Of a stretch of 64,000 bases of DNA, positions 37,185 through 48,700 are shown in pieces. The position numbers were made by a program, and so were the translations under genes. The notes beneath the pieces are model-generated. The model searched no databases. It worked only from the letters and a program-made list of their open reading frames with translations, and was not told where the DNA came from. The DNA comes from Climacium dendroides (taxonomy: Eukaryota; Streptophyta; Bryopsida; Hypnales; Climaciaceae): positions 35,521,029 to 35,585,028 of the forward strand of contig OX467083.1 in the NCBI GenBank assembly GCA_950106755.1, written 5' to 3'. Position 1 is the stretch's first letter. The number at the start of each line of letters is the position of its first letter.

Positions 37185-37914
37185 AAGTTTAAGTAAAAAA
37201 GTGCCTAACAACTTCACAAGGTCACATTTGTATATAAAAATGTCCAAAATGGTGGTACTTTTTTGAATTCATTCTTCAAGGCAAGTTGACTACATGTTTG
37301 AATAATTTTAAATCATTTGGAATTGTATAACATATAGGAAAAAAATAGTAAGTGGAAAGAAATAGAGAATGATTCAAAATACTAAATTGTCAAGAAATTA
37401 GTAAAGAAATTAGTAATGAAATTGAAAAATTCCATTCCCAATGGTTGTAATGTTGTAATAAACAATCTACATCCAATGTTTTTATTTTTTTTCAAAAATA
37501 TAGATAATTGATTTAAATAAAGGATTTCAAAGTTTATTTTTGAGTAGAGATTCTATAAATACCTACAAACTAAAACTCCTCATAACTTTCATTTCATTAA
37601 TCAAGATAGAATAATCCAAAGCTTTCTACATATATATATAATCTAGAGAACCAGTTTCAATTTTTTATTTCTCAAAAAAATAAAATTTTAAGAGTTTTTT
37701 TAGCTGCCCAAAGATCAATGAAAATCACATATCATACAATAACTTTTTAACCATGTAGTCAAATGTTATGAAAATTGTGGTGTCTTAAAGGTATTCTTTG
37801 GGCACATGTTGTGTGAAACTTTTAAAGAACTTAAACAAATTCCATTTATAGTGAATTACCCAAAATTGCTATGTTGTCAAAGAAATGGTGTTTGGTTTTT
37901 TAAATAGAGATTAA
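37185..37914 (-). repeat. TTAA-family element, subfamily B, other part (copy B2b)
   Basis: Matches 51590-52302 of copy B1 throughout: CACAAGGTCA.ATTTGTAT, TGTCCAAAATGGTGGT, AATCTACA, CAAACTA..ACTCCTCATAACTTTCAT. Ends in a degraded terminus, AAATAGAGATTAA at 37914. Confidence 0.65.
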
Positions 37915-38081
37915 TTCATTGCATCAAACCATCCAAAACATACTTTCATTAATACTAAACTTCCTCTTAACACTTAAAGGATATTATTCAAAGAGATTAT
38001 TTTTTAAATTACGTATGGAATATTGGTGTTAATTACACAAGTTACACGCAACTAGTTATGGAACCCAATATGAACAAATCC

Positions 38082-39037
38082 TTAACCTTTAAAAGACCAA
38101 GTGTCCATTCAACATATGCAAGAAATTTCAGATAGGTTCCTATAAAGTCATTTTTAGTTGGATGTTCACAAAATTTCAATACAATGTGCAAACATGTACT
38201 TCCTTCGTGAAAAATTCATTTTTTTTATTAGGTGCTCCGATCAAAAATTATGCTACCTTGAACTTTTAGGACACATTGGACAATTTGGGAATCTTTGAAA
38301 AATCTTCACAAAAATCTCATCAACTTTTGAAATTTGGCATGTATATAAATAATAAAATATAGCTTATAATTATCCAAAAAAACAAATTTTAGTTCTCATA
38401 TCTCATTCTAAGAGAATTCAAACTTTGTTAGCTATGTTCGGGCAATTTCAAGAAAAAAATGTTTTCTTCTAACTTCAAGTCCTATTATCTTGCAATTTGT
38501 ATAGTTAGAATTCTTGAAATTTTTTATACATATTCCAAATGTTTGTCTCTAACTTTTCACCATTCAAATTTCAAATAAAAAATTTCTTCATTGCACAAGA
38601 AATCATCAAAAAATGACCAGTATATTACCAATTTACTTAACCTCTTTGTATTGTAGGGTGATTTAGAATAAGCTAGACTCTATATTTGCTTCTAAAATTT
38701 TTCATGAATGAATCTAATACCATGTACTTATAAATGGTCAAAATCCTCAGTTTTACATAGAGCAAAAATTTTACTCCCAAAGGATCCACAGTTTGCTAAC
38801 CTTGTTTCTCATTAATGAAAAAAAAATTCTTTCTCACTTCAAACATTATAATCTTTCAATTTGCACAATCAAATGGGTTGAAATTTTTTCCACATTTTGA
38901 TAAAATAATTTACTTTAGTTTAATATGGTTGAAGTTTCAAAAATAAAAATTCAATTTTCATTTTTGAATAATATACTAAAAAATAATAGTTTTTTACAAT
39001 GTCTCCCTGAAAAAACTGTTGGTCCTTTAGGGATTAA
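38082..39037 (+). repeat. TTAA-family element, subfamily C, full length (copy C1)
   Basis: Starts TTAACCTTTAAAAG and ends CCTTTAGGGATTAA; 956 bp. It is the reference for the C fragments at 2708, 3390, 21762 and 62965. The right-hand 200 bp resembles the right ends of subfamily A and, inverted, the left end of B. No ORF. Confidence 0.7.
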
Positions 39038-39137
39038 TTTACACCAATCTACAAAAGATTAGAGGTCTTTCTCTCTCTCCTCTCTCTTCTCTCCATCTTG
39101 TATCATCAATAGTGTTAATTGTATAGGTTGTCCCCAC

Positions 39138-39665
39138 TTCTAATAGCGGTGTTAAAGAAAGGTCTAACTAAAAGTAATACACAAGAAACACAACACCAAA
39201 CTCCATCAATCCCTAGATTTGGTGCTCCAAGGAGTTTTGTCATGTGTTTTTCTTAAATTCCGGTCCCCCTTCTAATAGTGGTGTCAAAGGAAGGTCTAAC
39301 TAGGAATAATACATAAGAAACACAACACCAAGCTCCATCAATCCCCAAATTTGATGCTCCAAGGAGTTTTGTCATGTGTTTTTCTCAAATTCTGGTCCCC
39401 TTTCTAATAGTGGTGTGAAAGGAAGGTCTAACTAGGAATAATATACAAGAAACACGACACCAAATTTCATCAATCCCCAAATTTGATACTCCAAGGAGTT
39501 TTGTCTTGAGTTTTTCTCAAATTCCGTCCCCCCTTCTAATAGTGGTGTCAAAGGAAGGTTTAACTAAGAATAATACATAAGAAATACAACACCAAGCTCC
39601 ATCAATCCCCAGATTAGATGCTCCAAGGATTTTTTTTCTCGAACTCTGGCTAATGGTCCAACATT
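39138..39665 (+). repeat. Tandem array, four units of exactly 132 bp
   Basis: TTCTAATAG starts units at 39138, 39270, 39402 and 39534, each 132 bp apart. Every unit holds AAAGGAAGGTCTAACTA, AAACACAACACCAA, CATCAATCCC and GCTCCAAGGAGTTTTGT in order. Units are about 90% alike by eye with no length drift. A single related fragment lies at 54355-54480. Confidence 0.85.
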
Positions 39666-39699
39666 GCACACAATTTCTGATTAACTCTGGTCTCTAGAT

Positions 39700-40740
39700 T
39701 TTGGTGGACGTTTTTTAAATCGCTTTTTAAAAAATTATAATTTAAATTTAATTTTTTTTGCCAGTCCTGAACCCACCTCCCTCAAAAGACTTTCCCCAGT
39801 GAGCTAAGTTAAGCTTGGGGCTGGTTTGGTCGAGTTTCTCCCCTGCCCCTGCCAGCCCCACAAACCCAGTGAGGTCATGATTGATGCGCACCCAAGTACA
39901 AGATTGGCTCGCAGCCCCCGCCTCAGCCGCCCAGGTCCGCCGCCCAAGCACTCTTCGCAGCCTTTTGGAGTTCCACATGTGGTGGCAACTCCACACTGTC
40001 CACGGCAGCAAAAGATGCATGAAAGTGTGAGCTTGGTGAGTTTTCTATTGGCGGACCGATCCTTGCAGCAGCACGCACCGTTCAGTCCGACGGAAAATGA
40101 AGGCCCCAGTCGCAACGTACACCACTGTGCCCTCCACTACCTTCACGCCCTCTTTATTATTAAGGAAGGTACTGTTGCCTGGTTGAATCGGTGTAGTGCA
40201 CAATCATTGTTGGAAATCCGTCCTGCCAGGATGAAGCGTTAACTGGCTCAGTGAAGTGCGTGCCGCGCCGGAGATGAAATCAAGACAACATTGATTCCTT
40301 TCCACCTCCCAACAACTTCCTTTCGTGTGGGCAATGGGAGGGCAAGGACACAACCAAAATAGTCACCAACTGTCTCCCCGCCACCTGTTCTATTCTTTGT
40401 TCTATTCTTCTTTGCAATGAAGCCCGTTTCATTGGTTTCAAAACAACAAAACAACAACAAAAAATAGTCACCAGCTGACGAGCCAGAAGGACAACTGCAC
40501 TTGGAGCAGGAGGAAGGGAGGACAGAACCCTTCAAGTGCCGGCAGAGCTGTTTCGGGCAGAGCAAGAATATAAAGTGCAGGAGCCAGGAGGAAGGGAGGA
40601 ACCCTTCAAGTCCCGGCAGAGCTGCTTCGGGCAGAGCAAGAATAGACTGCAGCAGATGCCGGCGGTTATCTGCAGTGAAAAAGGAACCTTATCTTGCGGA
40701 ATTGGAGAATGAGTGGTAGCGGACAACGGGTGTGCAAAAA
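39700..40740. other. GC-richer island with a ~75-bp tandem duplication
   Basis: Clearly higher in G/C than the surroundings, with several overlapping ORFs of 60-138 codons on both strands (longest 39826-40242, plus) that look like frame shadows of GC-rich DNA rather than a gene: none has a recognisable domain. A tandem duplication lies at about 40508-40653 (AGGAGGAAGGGAGGA, CCCTTCAAGT, GGCAGAGCTG, TTCGGGCAGAGCAAGAATA in both units). It could be a decayed gene end, LTR leader or promoter region. Confidence 0.35.
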
Positions 40741-40960
40741 ATCAGGGTTTAGGGTCATGGGTTGGTATGGTGAGAATTTTAGAGTTTCCTAACAATGTAT
40801 GAAAAGACATTGTCGTTGGTCCGAGATGACCTTAAACTACTAGATGATGGTGGAAAGGTACCCAAACCAAATGGCATGGTTGCGGGTTCAATACCTGGTA
40901 GTGACGGGTGGTTTATCTAGTGTGAAATCAATCAATCTACCTACCTAACAAAAAAACTTG
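40741..40960 (+). repeat. Candidate tRNA-derived SINE
   Basis: GGTTCAATACC at 40885-40895 fits the tRNA-type B box, and the bases around it (GCGGG..CCTGG) can pair as a T-arm. The unit ends in CTACCTACCTAACAAAAAAAC (40939-40959), a simple-repeat plus A tail as in SINEs. A convincing A box was not found at the usual distance and there is no second copy in the window. Confidence 0.35.
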
Positions 40961-41886
40961 CAGTGTGTTGTTCAACATATTTGTGTCAAAAAAAAGACAT
41001 TACCATATGAAAAATGCACAAAAAAAACATGCAACACTAGTTAGCAACTTCACTTCAAGGAGATTCAGTTCAAGGACCTTTAAACTTGGTAGACATTGTT
41101 GTTGTGCTTCTTTTGTGATTGGTCAACATTTACATAGGGGTCAACTTCTACACTATAAGATGAAAAAATGAAATGAAGTTTACTTGGCCTAATTTCTATC
41201 CTATTTTGAAAATTTGAAAAATTCAATAGTATATTACAATTTGAATATTGGGCCTAGAACCACAGTCTGTTGATTTTCTAATTTTTGAATGATGTGGAAC
41301 TTTGGTTAAGACCATGGTTTTCGACACTATAATATATGCCAATGCCAAAAGTTTCAGATTCCTTAGGCATAATTGCATTGAATGTAAAATTTTCTTCATT
41401 TTTTCTTATGAAAATTCACAGAAATTTCAAATTTCCATGAAAAAATCTGAAAATTTCAGGATGCGTAGAGAACAGGTGAATGAAATATCTGAAAAATAAA
41501 ACAAAATACAAAACTCAACTCTACTCATGGAGCGTAGCAAGCACCCAATTTTCCAGGCCCTCGGCCAGTCCTTCGCAAGGGTTCAAGGATTAATCTGAAA
41601 CCACCCCCCACTCATTGCCAGAAGAGGAAACCTGGAATCTGCAATGATCTCCAAGGAGGGATTACATTTTCTATTTCGGTCCCAGTGCCTCAAAAGGCGT
41701 GCCCACGGCACAGCTCACGCTGCACAACTGTTGCCATCAAAAGGTGTTCCGTCTCATCACCCATGGGACCAACTCCACTCCAATGTCTGGACTGCGATAA
41801 CCATAAGCTAACTTATCTCGTGCTGGCATCGCACTGTCCAGAAAACCAAGTCACCGGGGTTCCATCATCTAAGCTTACCTTAAAAC
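40961..41886. other. Spacer with a possible transposon end and GC-richer segment
   Basis: GCGTAGCAAGCACC at about 41530 resembles the right end of the element at 1177-1878. 41550-41880 is richer in G/C, with a 116-codon plus-strand ORF (41685-42035) that runs into the foldback and has no recognised domain. Confidence 0.3.
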
Positions 41887-42131
41887 GTATGTTCTCACTT
41901 GGTGTTAAAAGAGTTGTTATTCAGAATTTTAGGAACAAATTGAGACTTCCTTCTAGACAAGATTTCCATTGCAAACATCACACCCTAACACCCAGTGCAA
42001 ACACACCCTTAGGGTATGTTCACACTTGGTGGTAGGGTGATGCTTGCGATGTGAATCAAGTCCAAAAGTAGGTTTGAATTTGTTCCTAAGACCCTTAGTA
42101 ACAACACTCTTCATACCCAGTGAGAACATAC
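41887..42131. mobile_element. Foldback MITE, ~245 bp
   Basis: The left arm from GTATGTTCTCAC (41887) and the reverse complement of the right arm ending at 42131 match over about 120 bp, including TTAGGAACAAATT in both and the CATCAC(A)CCCTA..ACAC blocks near the centre (about 42010, ACCCTTAGGGT). Arms are about 80% alike. No credible transposase. Confidence 0.75.
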
Positions 42132-42402
42132 CATGAAACATGGAAAAAGGGGAAAGTGTAAGAACATTTTTAGTGGTTGTGCCACATTGGCACACCAAAT
42201 GATTTGGCATGCATGGGGGATATTTAGCATTCCAACAATTGTAGCCGGCATCGTTTTTCAACGTAGGCCACTTGATAAACCTATCGCAATATTGTAAGCT
42301 GAAGGGCCCTCTCGTGTTTGATGCGAGGAGGAGCACAGCGATAGTAGCTGCAAAGGCCCCAACCAATCGAAACGCGGCAGCAGGAGTGACCTCATTCTGC
42401 AT
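41953..42402 (-). CDS. Hypothetical 149-codon ORF with a foldback-derived C-terminus
   Basis: Starts MQNEVTPAAAFRLVG, with a hydrophobic run AFAATIAVLLLAS at residues 15-28 that could be a signal peptide or membrane anchor. A Cys-containing stretch follows (LQYCDRFIKW, YNCWNAKYPPC, LVCQC; residues 37-72). From about residue 90 to the end the reading lies inside the foldback MITE and should not be native sequence. I do not recognise the N-terminal part. It may be the last exon of a small secreted-type protein truncated by the insertion, or a chance ORF in a GC-richer stretch. No upstream exon or promoter was identified. Confidence 0.25.
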   Translation of the reverse strand: MQNEVTPAAAFRLVGAFAATIAVLLLASNTRGPFSLQYCDRFIKWPTLKNDAGYNCWNAKYPPCMPNHLVCQCGTTTKNVLTLSPFSMFHGMFSLGMKSVVTKGLRNKFKPTFGLDSHRKHHPTTKCEHTLRVCLHWVLGCDVCNGNLV

Positions 42403-43212
42403 TGGAATTTGAAATCTTGCATTGGAATCCGCAATATTGTGGTCATCCGGTGGGGTCCCGGGAACAAGGTGCGCCCTTCCCTTCCCTCACCCCACGCCAC
42501 TGCACTTCATTCACGATCTGGCTCGTGCACTGTGACGTGAACTGGTGCAGATGCCGTAAGGAACGCACTCACCCCACCCAACCTGAACAGCGGATGGCCT
42601 GCGAGAGGCCGGCCGCGAAGAGGCAAGCAGGCTTGAAACACAGAGCGGGTTGTGCAGCAGGCCTGTACCTCGAAACCAAGCACGGCATCCATCCGGATGA
42701 TTGCTGGGCTGATTCCTGGACTGATGTCTGTGTGCCTTGATCATGCAAAGTAGACGATTGGGATTGAAAAAGAGCAAGCTGGGAAGGGTGAGGCTAACTA
42801 CTTAAGGGCCTCCTTAACATGCTCGCCCGGTGGGCAAGTTTACAACTAATTCAAGCAAGAGGACTAAAGTGGCTCCACCAATTGTCTTGTCGGGGTGGGC
42901 AAGCGGGGAAGGAGGAGTTGAAGTTTCACCGATACCGATGAACAACCTCATTCATTTGGTGGAGACTAGTGAATCTAATACGTGTGAATTTTTTTATTGT
43001 TTCCCTCACCGCCCATTGGGTCCACATGAAAGTGCAATGCCTATTTTTCCTTGTAGCACCTGCTATGCAATTCCCCTGATGAATGATACATATAAAGAAA
43101 GAGGCCCTAAGTACTAGACCAAGGATGACTTCTTCAAGTCCTAAACTTTATGATGATCGTGCGCCACTAGTTGATCTACTTGCATAGTTAATTGGAAGTA
43201 TGAATTACTAAG
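42403..43212. other. GC-richer stretch, overlapping ORFs on both strands
   Basis: ORFs of 61-112 codons overlap in several frames (42402-42740 plus, 42511-42777 minus, 42830-43117 plus) with no recognised domain. Most or all must be chance readings. Confidence 0.3.
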
Positions 43213-43775
43213 GGCTGCTTTACGCCTAGACGTCGGGCCAATTTTTCTTGAGGTGGATTGCACCAAATTAGTCCCTTTGGGTTGGAGGCAGGTCTCCACT
43301 ACTCATTAGAATGAGATTATAATGGGGACCAATTCTCCCATATGTAAAGACCTTCAGGCCAAGAAGCCAAACTTATTCAATAAAACCTTGAAATGAGAGA
43401 GAACATAATTGAAATTTTCAAGGCTCCTTTACACCTAAAGGCCGGGACAATTCTCCTTGAAGTTGATTGCACAACATCCAATGAAATTGATTTGTTTACA
43501 AAGACAATATTTTATAATAATTTTTTAAAAATTGAAATATGACAATGGCCCCTAGGCCAAAAATTGGCCTCTCATTTTTGGTGCATCCAATTCAATGAGC
43601 TTGGACCATATCAAATCATGTCTTCATTGAATAAAAAATTCATTATACCAAATTGGTTCAGCCTTTAGGTGTAAAGGAATTGGAACTTGATTTCAAGATT
43701 TTGTCCAATCACAAGTGAGGATTCTTGGCCTTTGACACAACAAATTAGTCCGGCTTCTAAATGTGAAGCGATCCT
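43213..43775. mobile_element. Outer inverted-repeat element, interrupted by an inner copy
   Basis: Left end GGCTGCTTTACGCCTAGA and the reverse complement of the right end (AGGATCGCTTCACATTTAGA) are related, as are the next bases (GTCGGGCCAAT / AGCCGGACTAAT). The left end also resembles that of the inner element, so both belong to one family. Confidence 0.5.
43422..43682. mobile_element. Inner inverted-repeat element, ~260 bp
   Basis: The ends are CTCCTTTACACCTAAAGGCC and its inverted near-copy ending GGTGTAAAGGAAT. It lies inside the outer element, so it inserted later. The next 30 bp (GGGACAATTCTCCTTGAAG) matches the outer element's left end. The target-site duplication is unclear. Confidence 0.6.
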
Positions 43776-44749
43776 GAGGAAGTGTACACTTAAATTTATA
43801 TAATTCTAGCTTATCAAAAGAATCATGCACAAGTTAGTTGGAAAAAAATATGTCCAAATTCACAACATTTGAAGCTCATGACACAATACCATGATGGGAA
43901 TTATTTTAACTTGTAGAAGACCTAAAAAGAGAAGGTTTGGAAGAGTTCAATACACTAATAATGAAATTTAGGGTTTGCAACACTAATTACAAACTTTAAC
44001 ACTAAATGGCAACAACATCACTAATGTTACTAACATTAAATGTAACTCTAACACTAAATGCCAACATTGTGACTACTATAATGTTACCAACACTAAATGT
44101 AAACATGATCACTAATTGTCATCTAAATGAGAATTAAAATGAGTTATATGATAGGGTAAATAACACTATAAGTACCATAATACTATATTTCATTATTAGT
44201 GTAGTGGTCATTTAAGAAATATTGTTATCATAATCAACTACAAATGTTGAAATACAATTACTCTATGTGAATATATTCAAATACCATAGTAAGGTACACA
44301 ACATTGTTTACTAATAAAGTAGGGGTCTCTTTTGCATCTTTGAAAAACGGTTCTCTATAGTGAATAAAAGTGTCTAATATGGCTCTTCGGTCACCCTCAA
44401 TCCTTGGATAAACCAATAAGTCTCTGCCAAGTATCTAACAAAGTATAATGACCTTCCAAACGTGGGGAGAACCATTACTTCGTTATACAATGTAATGTTA
44501 GATCACCAATTCCAAGCATGTTTCCAAGAAAATGTAGATGCTTGTTGCATTCTCTCCAAGGTGTGATGTATTGAAATTAATAGGGTCCAATTTCAAAAAA
44601 TCTACCCATTCAAACTTGGACTCTTTTTAGTTGACTATTGTTCTTGGATTTCTCCAACTTTATGTGATGAAAAGAAGAGAACTTTTCCACACTCAATAAT
44701 GCATGTGATGTATAAAGTTACTCAATTTAAGGTCAATGATCCTACAATC
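43776..44749. other. Spacer with ACACTAAATG word repeats
   Basis: The word AACACTAAATG and variants recur about six times between 43995 and 44105. No gene recognised. Confidence 0.4.
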
Positions 44750-45739
44750 TTAATCCCTAAAGTTTCATTGTCCCTTTGGAGGACAAAATGGATTTTGGGC
44801 TGACTCCTATGGCTTCAATAATCATCATGATTTTTGAAACTTTTTGTGGAAATAGAAAAACACATTAGCTTTTTGGAAATATAATTTTTATTTCAATTGG
44901 TGCCCGGAAGTAAAAATTATGGCACAAGAAGATCCTTTTTTTCAATGCAGTGGGCAGAAACCTCTTCACACCAAAAAAAATAATTTTTTTGGTCTCATAG
45001 ATTATCTATATAGAAAGCTTTGATTCTTTCCATTTGAATTTGTTGTGTGAAAGTTATGGAAAATCTAATTTTGGGGGCAATTAGAGCATCTTTTATAAAA
45101 AAAACTTATGGGTCCCATTTTTTAATGCAATTTTCACATTTTCCAAAAACAATTGTTCGAAAAGGTTAAATTTCCTTGCTAAAATAGTCTCACTATTGGG
45201 ATTATAGTATTTCAATCCCATCTTAGAGCTATCAATGATTTAATTTTTCTTTTGATCTTGGACCTACTTCTACTTAATATTTTTTTAAAGAATAAAAACC
45301 AAGTGCGTTTTTTTGAAATACTTTTTGTAGACTTTCAACTCAATTTTTGAATTTCATGTTACTAATAACATGCAATTTTTTGTAGACTTTCAACACAAAA
45401 GTATTTAAATTCAAAGTTTGTAGTGCAATTTTTTTTCAAAAATGGCGGTCAAACTCATCTAGAATTGCATGTTACTAGTGTGTTCAAAAAATAATTTTTT
45501 TTCCCAACTTTGAATGTTGATAGCTTCCAATCTATAATGTCAAACTCTATAAAATTTTCACCACATGATCTAAGGCAAATGAAGTACAAGATCCTACAGT
45601 TAGATTCTAAAAAACATTTATTTGTTTTGTTTTCTTGGATGAATGCAGCAGAACTAGCAATTTTGAGGTTTTTATGACACCGAAGAACTCAACAAACCGA
45701 ACCCAACCAAAAACAACAACTTGGGACTTTAGGAGTTAA
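44750..45739 (+). repeat. TTAA-family element, subfamily A, full length (copy A4)
   Basis: Starts TTAATCCCTAAAG and ends CTTTAGGAGTTAA; 990 bp. Carries the A landmarks TGTCCCTTTGGAGGACA, GACTCCTATGGCTTCAATA, ATATAATTTTTATTTCAATTGG and ATTTCAATCCCATCTTAGA. About 45355-45400 has a short repeated segment (TTTTTGTAGACTTTCAAC twice) not seen in A2. Confidence 0.75.
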
Positions 45740-48700
45740 TGTTGGATGACGTGCAAGACCTGATTTGCACATGTAATATCATTCGATTCCCCTCCGCAGG
45801 AGACCAACACATGTGCGAACTTATAACCCCTAGGTCTCCCATGCATGCGTAGCTTACTTTGGAATCGGCGAGTGTGTGGCCATAAAACTCCAAAAGCAGA
45901 CCTAGAGCAAGGCTCCGTCCGTTGGGGTCCCAACTTGGAGATAACTTCAAAGGTAAACGTACGTCATCCCATGACTCCGAAATCGTTTGTCTCGGAGCGA
46001 GTGGAAGCTCCGCCAGCACAAAAGAAGCTCATCACAACTGGACTTTAACTTACTTTTAACCTTTGGCGTGAACCCTGCTGACCTGCTCACGCGTTCAGTT
46101 CAGTTTGAACTCACTCACTCACTGTGCCGTAAGCTTTGAGGTCAGGTAGCACAAAATCAATCCCAAGCAAAGTGGAAGCCTGTGTGCCCCACGGTTTCCC
46201 CACGGGCCGACTTTCACCTGACAATGGGGTTCTGCTGCAAAAACCTCCCGTGAGAGATTCTGGCTTCAGATGTGTACTTGGGGGGGGGGATTGGGGGAAA
46301 ATTGACAATCAGAGAAAATTTCTAATCTATTTAACATCATGCTATGAACTGCCTCCGGGCGTCTATCAGTAAAATTCACCCTTGTACGGGTTTCACCAAA
46401 ACATCGTAAAGTGGATGAATTTTTCCCCGGTGGGTGGTATTTGGCTTCTATTGTATTGCGTGGAAAAAGTAGATGGAGTAGTCAAAACAATATCCAAAAG
46501 TTACAAAGCTGGTTAATTTTTTGTATGAATTTTGCTGAATCTAGATAATATTTTGGATGGAAGTACGAAAATGATCTTTGAGAGCTACCTACCTACCTAC
46601 ATTTCAAGGTGCTGGTTGCTCAACGAACAGAAATTCCAAAGTATCTTAGTCATCATTTTTTTCATTACATAAATTATTGCGAACGGTTGTGCAAATAGTG
46701 AGCGAGGAAGTAAGTTTTGGTATGAAAGTACTTGGTGCAGTTACCCTCGTCAGCTTCTTCGACGGCTGGGTCAGAAGAATCACGAACATTCGGTAAAACT
46801 TGGGTCATGGCAAAAGACTCTCCGCCTGAACCGCCACCATGTCAGGAGAGGACATGTTCGAAACTTCTGACCGGCGATTGTGAAACGCATAAAAAGCCAT
46901 CAGTTGCAGCCTCCCCTCCTCACAACCAACGAAAGCGCTCTAGCTTGTCGCCTTCACGCAAGGAAGGATCATCAGCTCCTGGAGGGCAGCTCGAGCGAGG
47001 GCGCGCGTGCAGAGTCTGGGATTGTGAGGCTGTTGCTCGCATTTGCAGAGTTTCCAGGAGTTCTTGCCATGTCGTTCGGAAGGAACGAGCGGGATGCCGA
47101 CGACGACCACACTGGATTCGGAACCTTAGCTTTCAATTTGTGTTATTTTGTTTCTTCAGGTTCAACAACTTGGGCCTAACCTGACTTGTGGATTGACATG
47201 ATTGCCTAGTTCTGAATTTTCTAGTTGTTTCTGTGACCACCTTGATTCCGGCCTGGTTAGCACAAGTTCGTCAGCAGCTGGGAGACCTTGGATCGGTGCT
47301 AAACGGGCTGTTTTCAAGGTGGTCTCAAAACAGGACTCGAATTTGCACTAATTGTGGGTAGATATCAGATGTACTGTGGGTGTAGTTTAGGAACTGCTGG
47401 TAGGCTAGAGCCTGGAGGTTTGTGCGTCAGTGCTTGTGGTTCTTGGAGTCCTTACTCAATGACGAGGATTAATGTAATCCTGTAATAGATATGATGACAT
47501 GATGATGCTCACCTCCAAACTGACTTTGATCGCCACTCTTTGCCAGTTCCAGGTTTCTGTCCGATGTAAAGGATACACGCGTTGTCCTCGTCAGGACCAG
47601 TCTGTGACTAGCTCTGTGTCCCAGTGCTTAGAGGAGGCCAGCGTTGCCTGACTTTGGGAATCATTTTGAGAATATTAAGAAAAGATCAGTTCTAACAGGG
47701 AGAATATTGTCATCATGGTCTCTGGTTTTAGGGTCTCAGAATATTGTCATCAGGTCTCTGGTTCCCGGATTGCCATTCCAGGTGTCTAGTCTCTCAACAG
47801 GGCAAATTTGCGGCACTAATTTCGTTGATGGACGCTTTTTCCCGGTCGCCGGTTTCCCTGATCTGCTGTTTCCCCGTCCCCCGCGTCCCTAGAGCGAAAT
47901 CAGCTGGGAAACTTTAGATATGTTGGTATTGAGGGAAACAAAAGGGTATTCTCCATATGTGTGGCGCTGGATGCATGCCTGCATCACACAGTTAATTTGT
48001 ATTCATGTGGAAAGTCATTGAAATCATGGAACGGTAATGGCAAGAATATGAATGGTATTGCTGATTACCGTACGTGTATCATTCATTTTCACTTTCATTA
48101 TCAAACATTAGATGAGTTGGGATGTCAATCAACAACACAGTGTACAGAGTAGTAAATGAATTTTTCGGGGTCAGAACGTTAATAACAAGAAAGAATGTCA
48201 ATTTCGTTGAACTGGCAATAACTCCTTTAACTGGCATCTTTTTAGATCTTCGTCCTGGAACGTTAATCTATATCAATCCTAATTTCAGTTTTTAGAGCTT
48301 TGTGTACATTTGTGTCCCCAGTTTTGGGTGCATGAATCATGCCAATTTTACGAAATTGGCGATAATGATGATGATCAAGTACATTAACTGGTTTCTCAGG
48401 CGAATTTCTTTCGGTTGTATGGATATATGATCCACATGCTCCATTGCCATGCCTTTCGAAAACTGCTGAAGCGGTGAAATTAAACTGTAGCGATCGCAGT
48501 GCTCGTACGATGTTCGCATTTCGCACTTGATCAGAACTCCATTGAGACTAGTCGAAGGGTCGCAATTCGGAGCCATTCGTGTATGTGCGACTTGCTTGAC
48601 TACTGATTTCAATCTAACAAGCTCAAAGATTCGTAACTATTAATTGTAGCAAGCTCCTGCTTGTAAATTCAATTTCCGGGCAAGGATTCCCAGTGAGTCT

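Noticed and set aside
39826..40242. 138-codon ORF in the GC-richer island
   Set aside because: Three other ORFs overlap it on the opposite strand, its composition is that of GC-rich DNA, and no domain or splice context supports it.
42402..42777. Overlapping 112- and 88-codon ORFs on opposite strands
   Set aside because: Both cannot be coding, neither has a recognised motif, and the stretch is simply low in stop codons because of G/C content.
46270..46290. Poly-G run as a possible G-quadruplex
   Set aside because: A single homopolymer run without the spaced G-tracts needed; may also be an assembly-sensitive spot.
46580..46602. CTACCTACCTACCTAC as a telomere-like or SINE tail
   Set aside because: A plain four-base microsatellite with no adjoining element that I could define.
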